47,994 nt of DNA from Chromera velia. Taxonomy: Eukaryota; Sar; Chromeraceae. The stretch is taken from assembly GCA_018398765.1 (NCBI GenBank), contig JAHBMJ010000417.1, positions 1 through 47,994 on the forward strand. Direction: 5' to 3'. Each line of letters begins with the position of its first letter. Within the stretch, counting starts at the first letter, position 1. The notes under the pieces are model-generated. The model had not been told where the DNA came from, did not search any database, and saw nothing but the letters and a program-made list of their open reading frames with translations. The position numbers and the translations under genes are program-made. This document shows positions 1 to 12,751 of the stretch, piece after piece.

Positions 1-221
1 CCGTCATTTTGAACTCAATGCGCTCTCATACAATGACTCTTCATGAGTCGGATTACCTAATCATTTTTTCTTTGCTATATATCATGCATGCATGCATGCA
101 TGCAATAATTTTAAAGCTGTTCTGCATGCACGAACTTGCAAGCCCGAATATGAATGAATTGCATGGCTAGCTATTATATAAGAGCCGGCCCCGATCTGTC
201 GGGCAAATCGTTTCAGAAGAT

Positions 222-2171
222 ATGAGGTTCGAAACTCCGCCCACGTCCCTTCCACTGGCCGGGATGGTCTCAGGAAGGGAGACCGGAACAGCGAGCAGTG
301 GGCCGGCCTGGGCCTCCCTTCGTTCCCACCCACCTCCGCCAACGTCTGAACACCCGAGCAATCAACAGCCACAAGTCCCCCCCTACCCCACTCACTCCCC
401 AGGCCCGATCCGCCCTGGATCCGCCAATCGTCCTGACGTTCTGGCGCCTCCAGGAAGCACGGGGAGCATCTCGGGTAGACCCGAAGCGGCGCCGGGTCCT
501 CGACGGCTTCGGCTTTCTTCCGGGGGGAGTGGAAGCATGATGGGCCTCCCACACGCTAGTGGGAGTGTGGGGGGGAGGGGGTCGATGAGTTCTCCTCCAG
601 AGGCCCCTCTCATCGGTCGGCATCCGTCAGGAGCTTCCCCTCCCCAACTTCCCTCTCAACATCCTTCGGGAGAAGAGGAGGAGGAGATGCCTGAGTGGTT
701 TTCTCCCGTCGAGCAGGCCGCTCAGGCGCACTCCTTGGGATTTTCCGGTGGACCCTCGAACGCGAAACCCCAGGCTCCCGTTGGGGCCCTGATGCCCCTC
801 CAGAAGGATTCTTCCTCACTCCAACAACAACATCATCAGCAGCAGCCACAGAGAACGGGGGGCATGGCACCTGCAGTCGCAGCGCTGTTCGCCTCACAGG
901 GGGAACCCTCAAGGTGGAGCAACAATACATCCGCGATCCTCAGCTTTGGAGGTACCCCAACGCCCCCTCCAAGAAATGCCCCCCCGAGCTTTTCGCCTAC
1001 ATCTCTCCCACCTCCCAACCCACCCCCCGGCCCCGGAAGCGACTACGGTGCAAACGCGACGCAGCTGAAGGCCGACGCGCCTGTATTCATCCCCCGAACC
1101 AGCCCCAGCCCCTCACGTTCAACCTCCCCCCAGCAGCACTCGGCTCCTCCTCGAGGGGGGGGGCGTGGGGGGCGTTCCAATTCCAGGGAAGGTTCCTCGG
1201 GGGGTTCCGGTCTTCGTGGCCGTCCGACTTCGTCTGGAGGCGGTCGGAATGGTCGGACTTCGAGGGGCAGAGCGAGAGGAGTGCAGCAGGATCAGCAGCA
1301 GCAGCAGTCTCAGTCTGGGGGTGCGGGAGGGATGATGCACCTGCCAGACAGAGACAGAGATAGAGACAGAGAGAGTGCGGGTGGTGACCGTCCGGGAGCC
1401 TCAAGTTCGGGCAGCGGGCCCTGGATGCCTGTGAGAAGCAACGGACTCCGAGGCAGCCATCTGCCCCCGCACAGAATGCAAAGCAATTCAGGAGGGTCAG
1501 GCCCACCCCCCAATGGAAGCCATCCAGAGCCCTTTACTTGGGGGAAAGTAGGGGGGGGGCGTGGCGTTGATGAGGGGGGCTCAGGTTTTAATGGCAGCAG
1601 GAACAGAAGGCCTCAAGAGACGGAGACGGGAGAGTCCTCTCGCAAGAAGCCGAAAACACTGTCAGGAGGGGCAACGGCAGAGGATGAGACTGGAGGGAGA
1701 CAGCTTGGAGAGCCAGCATCTCAGTCTGAGAGTGTCCAGCCTTCTCCTGCTCCTGCAGCCTCTTCCCCTTTTAAAAAAGGTCAGAACAATATGCCGTCAA
1801 GTTTTGCCTCCGAACCGTCCGAAAGCTGCATGGTCGATCGTGTTGGCGTTTGTGCAAGTCTTGGGTGAGTGTGTGGAAGTGGTTGGGTGAATTGGGTGAG
1901 TGTGTGGCTGCAGGCTGGCTGTGAGAGCGTTCAGTCTGAGGTGGTCGGTTGCATCTTTTTGAATTCATATCTTGACAATGTATGCTTGACCCGTGCCCGA
2001 TCCCCGCAGCCCAACTTTTGGCTTTAATTCCTGTTTTCTTTGCCTGTCTCTGTCTGTGTCAACCGCTTGCAGAGATTCCGAATCTAGAGCACCTAGCATC
2101 AAGACGGGAGGAGCGTGCGGGAGAGGTCGGTAGCTCTCCTCTTGCTCCTTCCTCTTTTTCTTCTTTTTCTC

Positions 2172-2202
<31 letters not shown>

Positions 2203-2677
2203 CTGTTCTTCTGCTTCTGCTTCTGTTTCTGCTTTTGCTTCTTCCTCCTCCTCCTCCTCCTCTTCCTCTTCTTCTTCGCGCCTAAAAAAAGTTGTATATC
2301 CAGTGAAACTCATTCCTTTGGTGAAGAGGGAGCTGGTCGTTTTCGTGAAAAATGGGTATGACAGTGAGATGGAAAGGGAAGAATGTTTAGCTTCAGAGGA
2401 TGCATGTGCCGTGAAAGGATGTTGGAAAAAAAAGAGAAAGACAAATGCACAATATTGCAAGACATGCCGTGATAAAATCACAAACCTTCAGAACAGGGAT
2501 TATATGAGGAGGTCCCGACAAACAAAAAAAAGACAGAAGGAAGCAAAAAAAAGAGAGGAGGAAGCTAGGGAGGAAGACTCTGAGATGCACCCTCTGGTTG
2601 TTGATGAGGAGTCAGATCACTCAGACTCTGGGTGCTCTTACTCCGATTCAGAGATGGAGAAAGGTGAGTGTCCGTGA
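222..2677 (+). CDS. Low-complexity Ser/Pro/Gly-rich protein with C-terminal Cys cluster, two exons, function unknown
   Basis: I do not recognise this protein. A long open frame from the ATG at 222 runs to about 1865 and is GC-rich and biased to Ser, Pro, Gly and Gln, with RGG/RG-type stretches near residues 310-360 and an Arg-Asp alternation near residue 385. A second open stretch, about 2073-2677, starts after a CGCTTGCAG acceptor. It encodes a long poly-Ser run, then a basic segment with four cysteines spaced C-x4-C-x11-C-x2-C (about 2404-2469), then Lys/Glu-rich helix and an acidic Ser/Asp tail ending in TGA. The cysteines could bind zinc; that is inference. The exact exon junction is unresolved: the obvious GTGAGT donor at 1865 does not match the acceptor phase, while a GTCTTG donor at 1858 does. 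A further exon past a GTGAGT at 2664 is possible. The two parts could also be separate genes. Confidence 0.45.
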
Positions 2678-5082
2678 GCATGTTGGAGTCTTTTGGCATA
2701 AAATGCCAAATGGCTTTGCTGCTCCCAAAAAGCGTCTGTCTATGTCCGTCTATGTCCGTTGCTTGCGTGCAGTCCATCGGTGCGGAAATGAAATTGTGCA
2801 AATTTTTTTGTCACGAAGGTTTTCTGTTGCAAACTTCTCTATTGGTGTCTGACATCAAGAAGTGAGTTCTCTTTTGCATGGTGCAATTAAAAAAAAAAAG
2901 AAGAGGCAATACGTTAAAACTTCCATGCAGTTGCAAAAAGATTTTCTGCAGTTATATAAACTGGTACGTGCTTCTATATGCATTGTCAAGATCATCCTCA
3001 TTTTCATCCTCACCCTCATCTTCATCATCCGAGTCATAAGTCAATATAGTAGTTATTTTCATTATATATGTACCATTAATATCAATTTCTAATTTCTAGT
3101 GATTCATGAAAAATCGGCTTCTAGCTTAATGTCTATCAAAAATAATTGAAAAATTAGGAATTTAGATTGAAATGACGACGAAATCTAAAATAATTTAGAT
3201 TTAATATGTTTAAATCTATAGCTATACTTAAATCAGTTTAAATCCAGGTTCAACTTACGTTCAAGTTTAAATCCGGGCTTAAATGATGGTATGGAAGTTA
3301 GTGTAAACCTAGCAATTAAGTCGGAATCGGTCAGAATCCTGGCTAGAATTATTTAATATATTTAGTATAAATTGTCTAGCTATATAGACTATAGGCTATA
3401 GCCTATAGTACTATCTACGACGATTCTACGCATATATGAAGAGAGAGAAGCAAAAGAAAACAGAGAAGAGAGCGGTAAAAAAAGATTAGAAGGTATGTAC
3501 TAAGGAGATTTTTACTGTAAGACTGGGGGATATGTATAAGAGGTCGTTTCTTTCAGAGAGAGGTCTTCAACTTCCGTATCTATGTATAATCAGAATTTAT
3601 AAAATATAGTCTATATACGAAACGTGTCTCTGTCAAAAAAGAAATGTAGAAGCCAGGGAGGGCAGCTGAGAAGGTGAGCTCGGTGCAAGGATATCATGCA
3701 ATTAAAAAAAAATTCTGGTAAAGTACCGGCAAAGGCGGGGCTAGCAGGGCGTTATAAAGTGGCTTGGCATGAATGACAAAGTCCAGACACACAACGACAT
3801 ACAACCTTCCATACATGAATTAGCGTCACATGTATAAACATGTTATATCTAGCTAAGATTGAAGACTTGAAGGGTTTGAAACTGTACATCATGAGTTAAA
3901 TAATTAAAAATATTGAAAGTTGTTATGAGTGTGTTGTGAAAATTAAACTGCTTCGTGTGTTGTTGTCAAACGCTAGACGCCTAAAAATAGGCTGATGACG
4001 ACCTAGAGAAGCCAACAGCTCACCGTAGCTACTGTTCAATCATATAGATAAAGTAAATTTAAAGAAAGATGGATAAAGGTATTCTCATGCATAGTTTGTA
4101 CTGCAATCCACTTCGTTGAAGTACATTGAAGCTAAAGGTGGTAAACAAATTAAAGATGACTAAGATTATGATGTTCTATTGACTGCATGCTAGACTGTAT
4201 GTGAGCATAATTAATTCTGCATGCATACCGTATAGTTCGCTCGTTGTCGTATCCATTTCAAATGTGATCTTGATATAACTGTTCCTCATAGTTGGTTCAA
4301 AGTGACAATAGCATTTCAATAATGCTACGTGCTCCCCAGTTCCCTCCGGAATAACGTCTATGCCCAGCCATCTCTGTCACTTTATCATTCAAATTGTTTG
4401 AGACAGTTAATTTCTGAGTATTTCTGAGTCAAATGCAAGAGTGAGTTGCAAGAGTATGACAACTTCTAATACAATTCAGTTTTTATTTCTGATTTGAAGG
4501 TATTTGAGGGTATCAGAAAAGATTGGTCACATTGTCTCCTAAGTACTCGTAAGATTCAAACCGACTCAAACTTTGGAGTGCAGCAGCGCAGAAAGCGAAA
4601 TGGTTCAAGGTGATCCCCCGGCATGCTTAATTCTTTTTGTATGAGTGCCCCACGTGCAGTGCATGCACCCTTCTGGGCCTCGGGCCCCGGCATATACCCC
4701 TGCATTGAATGAAAAGTCGCAGAATTAAAATAGTATCCTATTGCATCCTATTGCCTGATGCGTATTCCTTTTCTGAGTCTGATCCGTCGTCGATCAGAAA
4801 CACACTTTGTGTGTTCTGCTGCGACCATCTCGCGATCGTGCGCTGTGAGTGGCCTACCGCGTGACACACCTGACACAGGCTGACAGCCCAATTTCTGTGT
4901 TGCTCGTGAGTGCAAGAAGAGAAGGAATCCAGGTGGACTTCTGACAGAGGAGTAGGTGGAGGGTCGATCCATCCTCTTTCTCCAGCTGTTCTTCTTGTCC
5001 TTTTGCGTCATTCCAAAAAGAAGTAAAAAAAACCAGCTATTTGCATTTTTGAGAAAGCAGTCACTTGAAGAAGGAAAACAAG
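2678..5082. other. AT-rich intergenic stretch
   Basis: I see no supported gene here. The composition drops sharply to AT-rich. From about 3120 to 3350 there are many degenerate copies of a TTTAAATC-like word on both strands, resembling the AT-rich block at 10940-11340. Around 3385-3415 there are short palindromes built on CTATAG. The last ~330 bp before 5083 become GC-richer and presumably hold the promoter and 5' leader of the next gene. Confidence 0.5.
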
Positions 5083-8000
5083 ATGGCAGACCTCGACACT
5101 CAGCAGTTTGTTGATCGGATGTCCAAACTTCTGGAGGCCTGGGAGGCGGGGTTCGAGACCGAGGGCTCCCCCTGGCACCAGGTAGACGTCTTCGCTCTGG
5201 TACACGGGAAGTCATCAGAGGTGATGGCATGCCCGAAGACCGCAGCTGCACAGTCAGTTGTCCGCTCTGTGCGTGACAGCCGAGGTCTTCGAGTTTCCCC
5301 GCTCTGTCTGTCTTCGGGGAGAGGGATTCTCTTCCCGCCTTTTTCTCTTCTGAACTTGGTGCGGTTGTGTCACGGTTTTCCTCCAACGTCATTGCAATGG
5401 ATGCAGGTCCTGGCTGACTGGATGGGAGCTTCCCGACACGGTCACTCTGTTCGGAAGAGACGGAAATATCCTCTTCGTCACAGGTCCAAAGAACAGTCAG
5501 TCTGCCCGTCTGTCGCCCATTTTTTCCCTCTTTCCTGCGGTGCAACTCCAAGGAAGGGTGTGCCGATGTGGGGGGGGGCTTTTTTTGTTGCGTCTTCTTA
5601 AAAGAGGACCCGGTTCTTTGCTTCCACTTGCTGGTAGCGCAAGCAGGCAGTCTCACGGCTTCCATACCGCTTTGCTGCTGCCTTTGTGAACGAACTATAC
5701 CTGCTGTCTCCGAACGTGTCTCCTTGTCGGGGTTTGTTTGCGGGTGTTGATGTGAGGGTGAGTGTGTATGGGTGTGGGTGTAGGCGTGTTTGTGTGGGCA
5801 CCTGGTGCTGCAAGCATGTGTACTCACGTGATCGATCGAGAAGTCTTCCTTTTTTCCTGCTCCTTCGACTTCACGGTCTCTGAAAAAACGTAAGTATGTG
5901 AACCCCCCGGGGATTTCTATCTGCCTGCCTGTCTGGCTGTCCGGAAGACGGGAAAAGAAAGAAACGCATGGTCATTCTTTCCGTCTGTCTGTCTGTCTGT
6001 GTGTCTGCATGCATGCAGTCACTGCTTTGACCCCCGTGAAGGAATCGTGGGAGGCCAGCAAGGAGGGCAGGACGATGGAACTTGTGCCCAAACCCGCAAG
6101 GCAGGGGGAGAGCAAGAAAGCTTTCAGCAGTTTCTTCGAAAGCGAAGACGTCAGTCAGATCACATCAGACCGCTGCGTCCATCCAAGCAGAAGGAATGGA
6201 ATGAATGCAGCAGGTTGCTCTGCCTGCCTGACTCACAGCCCTGTGAACAGAAAAGGTGCTCTTCGTGACTCACAGCGGATAGGAGGAGCGGAGGAAAGAA
6301 GAAAGAGAACGAATTTTGGTTCCTGCCCCCTGTCTTGCTTGCTCGTTTTTTTTCGCTTCTTCCTTCTGTCAATCCCTTTTTTCCTCCCTCCCTCCCTCCC
6401 TCCCTCCCTCCCCCCCTCCCTCCCTCCGCCTTCTCTTCAAACCAACCAACAGCTAGTCTGGGCGCCCCTCTCTCTCCCCTCCTCTTCACTGCCCCTCCTC
6501 TTTCTCATCCCCCTTCCCTTCCTCGCAGACCATCCTCGGCGTGATCCCCGCCAAGGCGCGGCCTGAAGGTCTGTCGGTCAGTCGGTCGGTTGCTCGACGT
6601 TATGCGATTGGCAAAGCAAAACGGAAGTTGTGCGATCAAATCAGAGATGAAGTCTCCCGCTAGTCTGTAAGCAGGAATGTACGTGGGTCTGATGAATGCA
6701 TGTTCCCTCCCTCCCTCTGACTCTCTCTCTTTGTGATGCTGCATGCATGCAGGAGAGTTGGCAATCACCTTCCAGGCCTGGCGAGAGGAACGAAAGGAGG
6801 GAACGGAACGGTGGGTGTCCGCGGGGATCTCCAGTCTCTTTGCGACTAGAGCGGAGGGGGAGGAGGCCAACGTCGATTTCAAGTTGCTGGGATTTCCAGG
6901 TAAGCAGAAAAAACATACAGGCCTGGCTGGTTCTAGCTTGTTCCCCCCTCACAGTCTGGTCACTTTGTCAACAATCTCATGCAACCAGGCTTCATGAATG
7001 CGGGCAGACGATCGATTTTTTGCCTGCATGTCTGCCTGCCTGCAGCCTTTCCCGTGCTGGTGACAAGAAGATGGACCATATCTGTGTACAGTGCCTTCGC
7101 GGCCGAAGTCAGCACTCTCGGCCTCTATGTTCAAGTTGAGGGGCTACACGTTCGGCGGGAGGAGAGCGAGGCACAGAGACGAAACGTGGTGACATTCTTT
7201 GTAGATGGATTTCCAGAAGGCGGGGGGGGAGAGGCGAGAGACGAAGTTGAGAAAGCAGTGCAGAGAGTCACGAGCTCTCCTTCAAGTTGGGTCCCGGAAC
7301 GGGTTCTTTCGTGTGGACCTCTCAGCTTCTCGCAAGTGGAGGTGAAGTTGCCACAGAATTGCAGCCAGGCCTCCCAGAAGATCCGGGTGACTCTTCATAT
7401 GCTCCTCTCTGATGGTCCGTGCGTGCGTAGGCTCCTTACAACGTGTTTGTTTGTCCTCTCGTTCGTTTAATCAAATGGACCGGCCTCTGCCGTTGCTTGA
7501 AAAATTGTTGGTGCGCGATCTTGCCTAATTCGAATATCTTTACTTCCTTCCTTGCCTCTCACTCTTCCTGTCTTGACCGACCATCGCCTTTCTCTTTCCT
7601 GTCTTTCTGATTCCCTTTTTGCTGTCTCAACCTGGCTTTCTGTCTTCCTTCGCATTGCCTGTCCGTCTCCGCTCTGATGATGATTTCTGCACGCACTGAT
7701 GGCATGGATGGATCAGTGGCCGACAGTCCTGCACGGATCTGGCTGGAGCATTTCGCCCTCTCACTTTCTTTCTGCAAGCCCTTTCAGCACAATCTTGCAT
7801 GACAATGGAACTGTGCGACCGTGAGAGAGTGGCATCCCGTGCACTTCAGAGGAAGTTTGAGTTGCAGTTCTGAAATATTCCTGTTCTGAATGCGCGGCAA
7901 TTCAAGTCACCGGTTCTGTCTCTTTTGAAAATAATGTGCCCGACAGATAGAAGCCCTTTTGCCACTTCATTCGTCCATTCGTGCTTGTTGATTCGTTCAT

Positions 8001-8756
8001 GCATGCAGACCAGTGGGAGGCCATGCTGAGCCCCCCTCAGTTTGCGGAGATGTGCCGGGTTCGTCTGTGCCGACTCCTGCGCCACTTCTCTTTTCGTTCT
8101 GGGAACCGGTGGCGGGATCCGTTCAGCGAGGAATCGGGGGGCGGGTTTGAGGTCTCTGTCTCCGAAGGCCGGTGCATTCCGAATCCCCCTCTCGTTGGTG
8201 GAAATGGAGAAGGAGGTTGGGAGCAGCAAGAGGCCTCTCCTTCCTCAAGTGCAGCGCCAAAGAAAAGGAAGGAGAGCGAGGAGACGACGACGTCTGTACT
8301 CTTCAGATTGACGGTTGTGTGTCCTTCTCAGCAGCCGCACGGGATGGGCGTCACAGATGGGGGGCAGTGGGAGAGGCGTGTGGGGGGATGGGTAAACGAG
8401 CTCCTGGACTTTCTGCTTATGAAGACGCTACGTTGGACTGAGCTCCCTCCCGGGGTAGTCGAACAGTCAGAGGAGATGAGCGGGGTGGGGGACGATTTCC
8501 GTGCCCTGTGGGGGTGGAAGGTGTGGGGAAAGTTTAAGCCGCGCTCTCATGCGTCCGCGTACCCGACCCGCTCTGAGGTGGGTATAATTGCAGAGTCGTC
8601 ACAACCGACTGATCCCTCAGCTGCAGCCCTCCTCATTCAGAACGCGCTTGCCGGTCAGTCAACCGATCCGGCTACCGGTTTTTGCATTTTCACTTCATCT
8701 TCCTGCCTCTCTCTCCTTTCTCTCTCTCTCTTTCTCTCTCTGTCTGTGTGTGTGTG

Positions 8757-8787
<31 letters not shown>

Positions 8788-8788
8788 N

Positions 8789-8819
<31 letters not shown>

Positions 8820-8938
8820 TGTCTCTCTCTCTCTCTCTTTCTCTCTGTGTGTGTGTGTGTAGAGGTGTGTGTGGACCGAGGTGTGTGTTTGTGTGGAGGT
8901 GTGAGTGTGTGTGTGTGTGGAAGTGTATGTGTGTGGGT

Positions 8939-8979
<41 letters not shown>

Positions 8980-9729
8980 TGCAATCTGATGCGTGTCCTT
9001 TAGCATTGCACATTCTGGAATTACTGTTGCTCGGTTCTGGCATACTCTTATGTATACTCATTGCGGAAAAAGCAGCCGATCGAGTTGCCTCAAAGTTTGC
9101 ACTTGTCAATGAGGTGAGGCTGTGTTTGTCGCGTGCCTGCCTAGCTCCTACCTGCAGGTGCTCTTGAAAGACACAGAAAGCGTCTTGCAAAGGGCTCTAC
9201 CGCCTCTGAGCGAATTCGAAATGCAAAACGTCAGAAGGCTTTCTGCGGAGGATGCAGCGAGGAAGGGAAGGGGGACGGGGGGTCTAAAGAGCCTGACCAA
9301 GGGGGCCTCTTCCTCTCTCAGTCTGCATGGGTGGAGAACACAGGGGAAGACGCGGAGGGAGAAGTCCCCGGCGGGGGGGAGTTGCATGACCATGTCATTG
9401 AAGCACCGGGTGAGGGTGGTGAGGGGGAGGAGGACAGGAGTGAGTGGCGGAAAGACCAAGGAGACGGAGAGAACGAGGACGCCCCCCATCTGAAATTGGC
9501 AAAGGTAGAGGGAGAGGGAGCTGCCCTGCATGGGGCAGACGCGTTTGGGCCTGCTTTGCCCGAATCCGCCCCGACGCGTGAACAGATGGAGCCTTTCAGA
9601 TACGGCAACTCGTTTCTGGTTCCACCTTTTCTCGCACCTTTTCAGGGGGCCGCCCGGTTCAGTGCAGCGGGACAGCCGTGGACTTTGTGGGGTCTGCGGC
9701 CACCCCCCAACGGCAGCAACTACCAGTGA
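5083..9729 (+). CDS. Spt16 N-lobe-like protein with unrecognised C-terminal two thirds, 8 exons
   Basis: Exons read as 5083-5252, 5407-5495, 6019-6149, 6529-6568, 6753-6899, 7046-7414, 8009-8653 and 9158-9729. All junction phases agree, giving 720 residues. The first ~190 residues follow the N-terminal lobe of Spt16, the large subunit of the FACT histone chaperone: a helix with FVDRMSKL, then VDVFALVHG, then a SWLTGWELPDTVTLF core (compare WLxxYExPxT in the family), then ILGVIPAK. After that I do not see the expected aminopeptidase-like (M24) domain or the middle domain. Instead there are a Trp-rich globular segment (exons 6-7), a strongly basic stretch at the start of exon 8, a Glu/Gly-rich acidic region and a final FRYGNSFLVP segment. 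Spt16 is normally about 1000 residues, so this is short. It may be a diverged paralogue, a fusion, or two genes. Start is the ATG at 5083 (MADLDTQQ). GTCAGT donors occur at four of its seven introns. Confidence 0.6.
8701..8982. repeat. Compound (CT)n/(GT)n/(GA)n microsatellite in an intron, with one N
   Basis: Within the intron 8654-9157, runs of CT, TCTG, GT and GA follow one another. The only ambiguous base of the window, N at 8788, lies at a change of repeat type, which suggests an assembly uncertainty. Long Thr-His or Ser-Leu open frames across it are artefacts of the repeat. Confidence 0.9.
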
Positions 9730-10281
9730 CGTACCTGGTGACCTTTATGACCCGGCCGGCGGATAGTGACAATGCAGGTTTGATGATGAGGTTTCATTTG
9801 ATTTGATTTGAGGCCTTCATTTAAGGTACAATGTAGATTCGATTATGTGGGGATTGAAAATGGAGGAGCAGCTGAGCTACGTAGTAGTAGCAGCAATTGG
9901 TTGGGCGGAGCCACAGAGGGAATGCCGGAGATGCGTGCCACAATGTCCGAATCCCCCGCGAAGCCTCTCAAGAGCCCACCCGCTCCCTCCACTTGCGCAC
10001 TGACAGAGAGCGACGGCCTGCACCACACAGAGGATACCGGAGTCCTTCGATCGGGCTCAACCTGCAGTTTCTGGAAACGCACACACGCACACACTGAGGG
10101 AATTTCGCGGTGGGTGTAGGGCCGGAGTGCAATCGGGACAGCCTGCACCAGAAATGCTGTCACGAGAATTTCAAAACCGTTCTTGCCTGTGTCATCTTCC
10201 TTCGGGAGAGAGGACGTACTGCCCTAGCAGTGTGTCAAGCTGCGCATCGAAACAGCCGAACGCTAGACTCGGACACTGTTA
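9730..10281. other. Intergenic, no gene seen
   Basis: After the stop at 9727-9729 the sequence loses intron-exon character. There is a short GATTT repeat near 9794. A 103-codon open frame at 9808-10119 has no recognisable content and I do not call it. Confidence 0.4.
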
Positions 10282-10867
10282 TTTTTTTGATTGATTGATT
10301 GATTGATTGATGCCAAACCCTAGGTGGAGTTAGAACTCCCGGGCGGTGCATACATGCATGGGTCTGTTCAATTATGCCAGCTGCAAGCTAAGTGGACGAC
10401 AGTTATTCGAACTTAATGTAATCAATCATTTACTACAATATGACGAGAAATCATAAAGAGGAGAGAGGGTAGAGCGCAAGAGCGATGTGATGAACTTGCG
10501 AACCCCCAGATCAGAAAAAGAGGCGGATGTAAAGGGTGAGTCACAACGAGTGAAGCGGTCTGATTGAATTAATGCCAACCACTGTAAAAAGCCTTGTTCA
10601 GCAGTCCATCGGGGGCAGACAGAGAGCCGATGAATAAAATCATCTACACACCGGCAGCAGGCTTCATAGGTGCACAGCTTTCTATCAGAGCAACCAACAG
10701 GCAGCCCACCTTGCCCGCTCATCGGGTTGTATGTCAGTATGCATAAAAAAGAAAAGATCGAGCCATCCGTAACCGACAGGGCAGAACGGGGAAGGGCAGA
10801 GACGGAAAATTATATTCCACCAACTAGGGTGAATGCATACAGGTGAACAGGGGTAGAGAAGTAGCAC
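10282..10867 (-). mobile_element. Decayed 3' end of a LINE-type retrotransposon (copy B)
   Basis: On the minus strand, 10722 down to 10426 reads as a C-terminal reverse-transcriptase-like tail with a C-x2-C-x5-H-x4-C cluster (ACCRCVDDFIHRLSVC). It matches the zinc-knuckle region of copy A at 11442-12263, where the equivalent is CPACRGKADDLLHRLTEC. Downstream on that strand, 10312-10289 is a pure GATT (AATC) repeat, the kind of short tandem tail left at LINE 3' ends. Frame changes upstream of 10722 show it is broken. The family assignment rests on this zinc motif and layout, not on an intact polymerase core. Confidence 0.55.
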
Positions 10868-11441
10868 TGGCTAGCGATTGGAAGGAGAAGATCTTATAAG
10901 AATGAACAGACGGAGACAGAAATGAATGAATGAACGGAACGAAGCAATCTAGCTAAGAAGCAATTAGGTTTCAACTGAGACATAGAATGGATCAAGAATG
11001 ATTCAAACATATGATAGAACATGTGACACGAAAGATTCAAATCTAGATTCAGATATATTCACAAATAATTCAGAAATGATTTATATGAATGATTCTAAAT
11101 GATTCAATTAAGTAGATTCAAGTTCAAGAATGTTTCAGAAGTGATCTACAAAATGATTCATGAAAGATCTAGCGAAAGATTCAGAAATTATCAACTTGAT
11201 TTTAAGTTTCAGATTGTTAGTGTTAGATCAAAGTTTCATCCAATTTATAAAAGTTAATTATAGAGTTAATTTTGCACGCTATTTTGCACGTTTTAGATCT
11301 GGTTTTAGATTTATAATTAGATCGATCGATCATTATAATGATTGATATTTAGATTTGAGGAGGTTAGCCGGAGTATATAGACAGGGGGGAAAAAACTAAT
11401 CTAATTAATATACAATCAATACCTATAAAGTCTTTAGTGAC
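10868..11441. other. AT-rich stretch with degenerate GATTCA words
   Basis: From about 10930 to 11340 the word GATTCA and close variants recur many times at irregular spacing (for example GATTCAAATCTAGATTCAGA near 11034). This could be a decayed short tandem repeat or simple AT-rich drift. No gene is supported. Confidence 0.5.
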
Positions 11442-12751
11442 TTGCCGAACGCTAGACGCATATTATATTATCTGCCTATCCGCAAGTCAGACATGGATGC
11501 ATTAGATGTCCTTCAATTGCACTTTATCCGTTGGGCTTTGAATCTGTCTCTCTCCTCTTTCCGTATACCTACTCTATGTACTGTTGGTCTACTTCCTGCA
11601 TGTGTGCATGTGTCGATGAGACTTGCTGGGTATTTGACTAACTTAAAACATATTGACCTCAAGATGCCCGCGGGTGCCTGGTCGGCTTTAATGAATGGTG
11701 ATTGTCCTTCCTCTATGATGCACGCACAAAAATTGATTGGGTCGACCGGATTGGAAGAATTTGTGACTGTCAATCCAACCATCAGAAGAAGAAAGAAAGC
11801 CACCAAGGTTGGCTGTCTCCTTCTCTTAAGAGCAGTGATCAACCGGGAAGTTGATGAATGGATTGATGGTTGTCTAGAAAGGGCCGCTTCACGGGGGGCA
11901 GTTTTACAGTTTGGCAGAGGCGTCAGACCGAATGTGTTCCAAACGTCTTATCCTACTGCCGAACGTTTGTCTCTCCTCTTCCTTTCCTCTACTTTTCCTT
12001 CATCCCCTTCGTCCCCCCGTTTCGTTTCCCTCCCTCACGCTGCGATCTGGTCCTCAGGCCCTTTTTCAGCCTTGCTGTATAAGTTGCTTGGTGGTCGTCC
12101 CCATGTACCGTACAGAGGGCTGGAAGACGCGGTTTGCCCTGCATGCAGGGGTAAAGCAGACGATCTACTGCACCGACTGACTGAATGCACAGAAATAAGA
12201 GCAAATCGAGAGGCTCTGAATGCAATTGTAACCGAAATTGAAGCTAAATTGGACAGAGCCTAAGAAAGAGAGAGAAAGTGGTTGCTATCGAAAGACTCCA
12301 CCCCTCTAAAACACGCCACGCAAAGCGAATTGTTGGCACGAATGAAGGTCACCCTGGCACTCGGACACTCACCCATACCGGCCCTGCGACTCTTACGAAA
12401 CATCTGTCTGCGCCCTCCATCGTAAGGCCTGCGATTCGATGCATGTGATGGTTACTTACCTCTCTTCCCGTCTCACCTTTGAATGTTCTTTTTCCATCTC
12501 CCACGTACATCTCCCGTCCCCCCTCTCTACCGGTCTTCCTGTCTGCCTCTACTGCCTGAGAGTCTCTGTTGCAGTTGTCGCACTCCTCCCACAGAAGGGA
12601 AACGACATCAACGATTTAGAAGGCATCTTCTAGATGCAGGGTGTTTAGAGTTGTGAGAGTGAAGCCCCCTCCCATTGTATGATGCAGGTCTGGCAAAGGG
12701 GCAATAAAGCATTGTCCTAGACTCATGCACTGCATGATGGCCTATAGACCG

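Noticed and set aside
4748-5827. 359-codon minus-strand frame
   Set aside because: It is antisense to two phased exons of the Spt16-like gene and has repeat-like, low-information content.
9003-9111. A hydrophobic open stretch (LHILELLLLGSGILLCILIA) that could be an extra membrane-spanning exon of the Spt16-like gene
   Set aside because: Its start phase does not fit the upstream donor at 8654 (phase 1), whereas joining 8653 directly to 9158 gives agreeing phases and a longer open frame.
8690-9190. Long Thr/His, Ser/Leu and Cys/Val open frames over microsatellites, also at 14000-14180, 36800-36970, 39336-39548 and 44834-45109
   Set aside because: They are translations of dinucleotide repeats and lie inside introns of supported genes.
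9590-9660. FRYGNSFLVP resembling the start of the Ku70/Ku80 core barrel
   Set aside because: Only a few residues match, no Ku von Willebrand domain precedes it, and the protein ends shortly after.
3969-11458. The word AACGCTAGACGC at 3970 and 11447, with a partial match at 10258
   Set aside because: Only about 12 bases are shared with no flanking similarity, which may be chance or a trace of a repeat too short to support.
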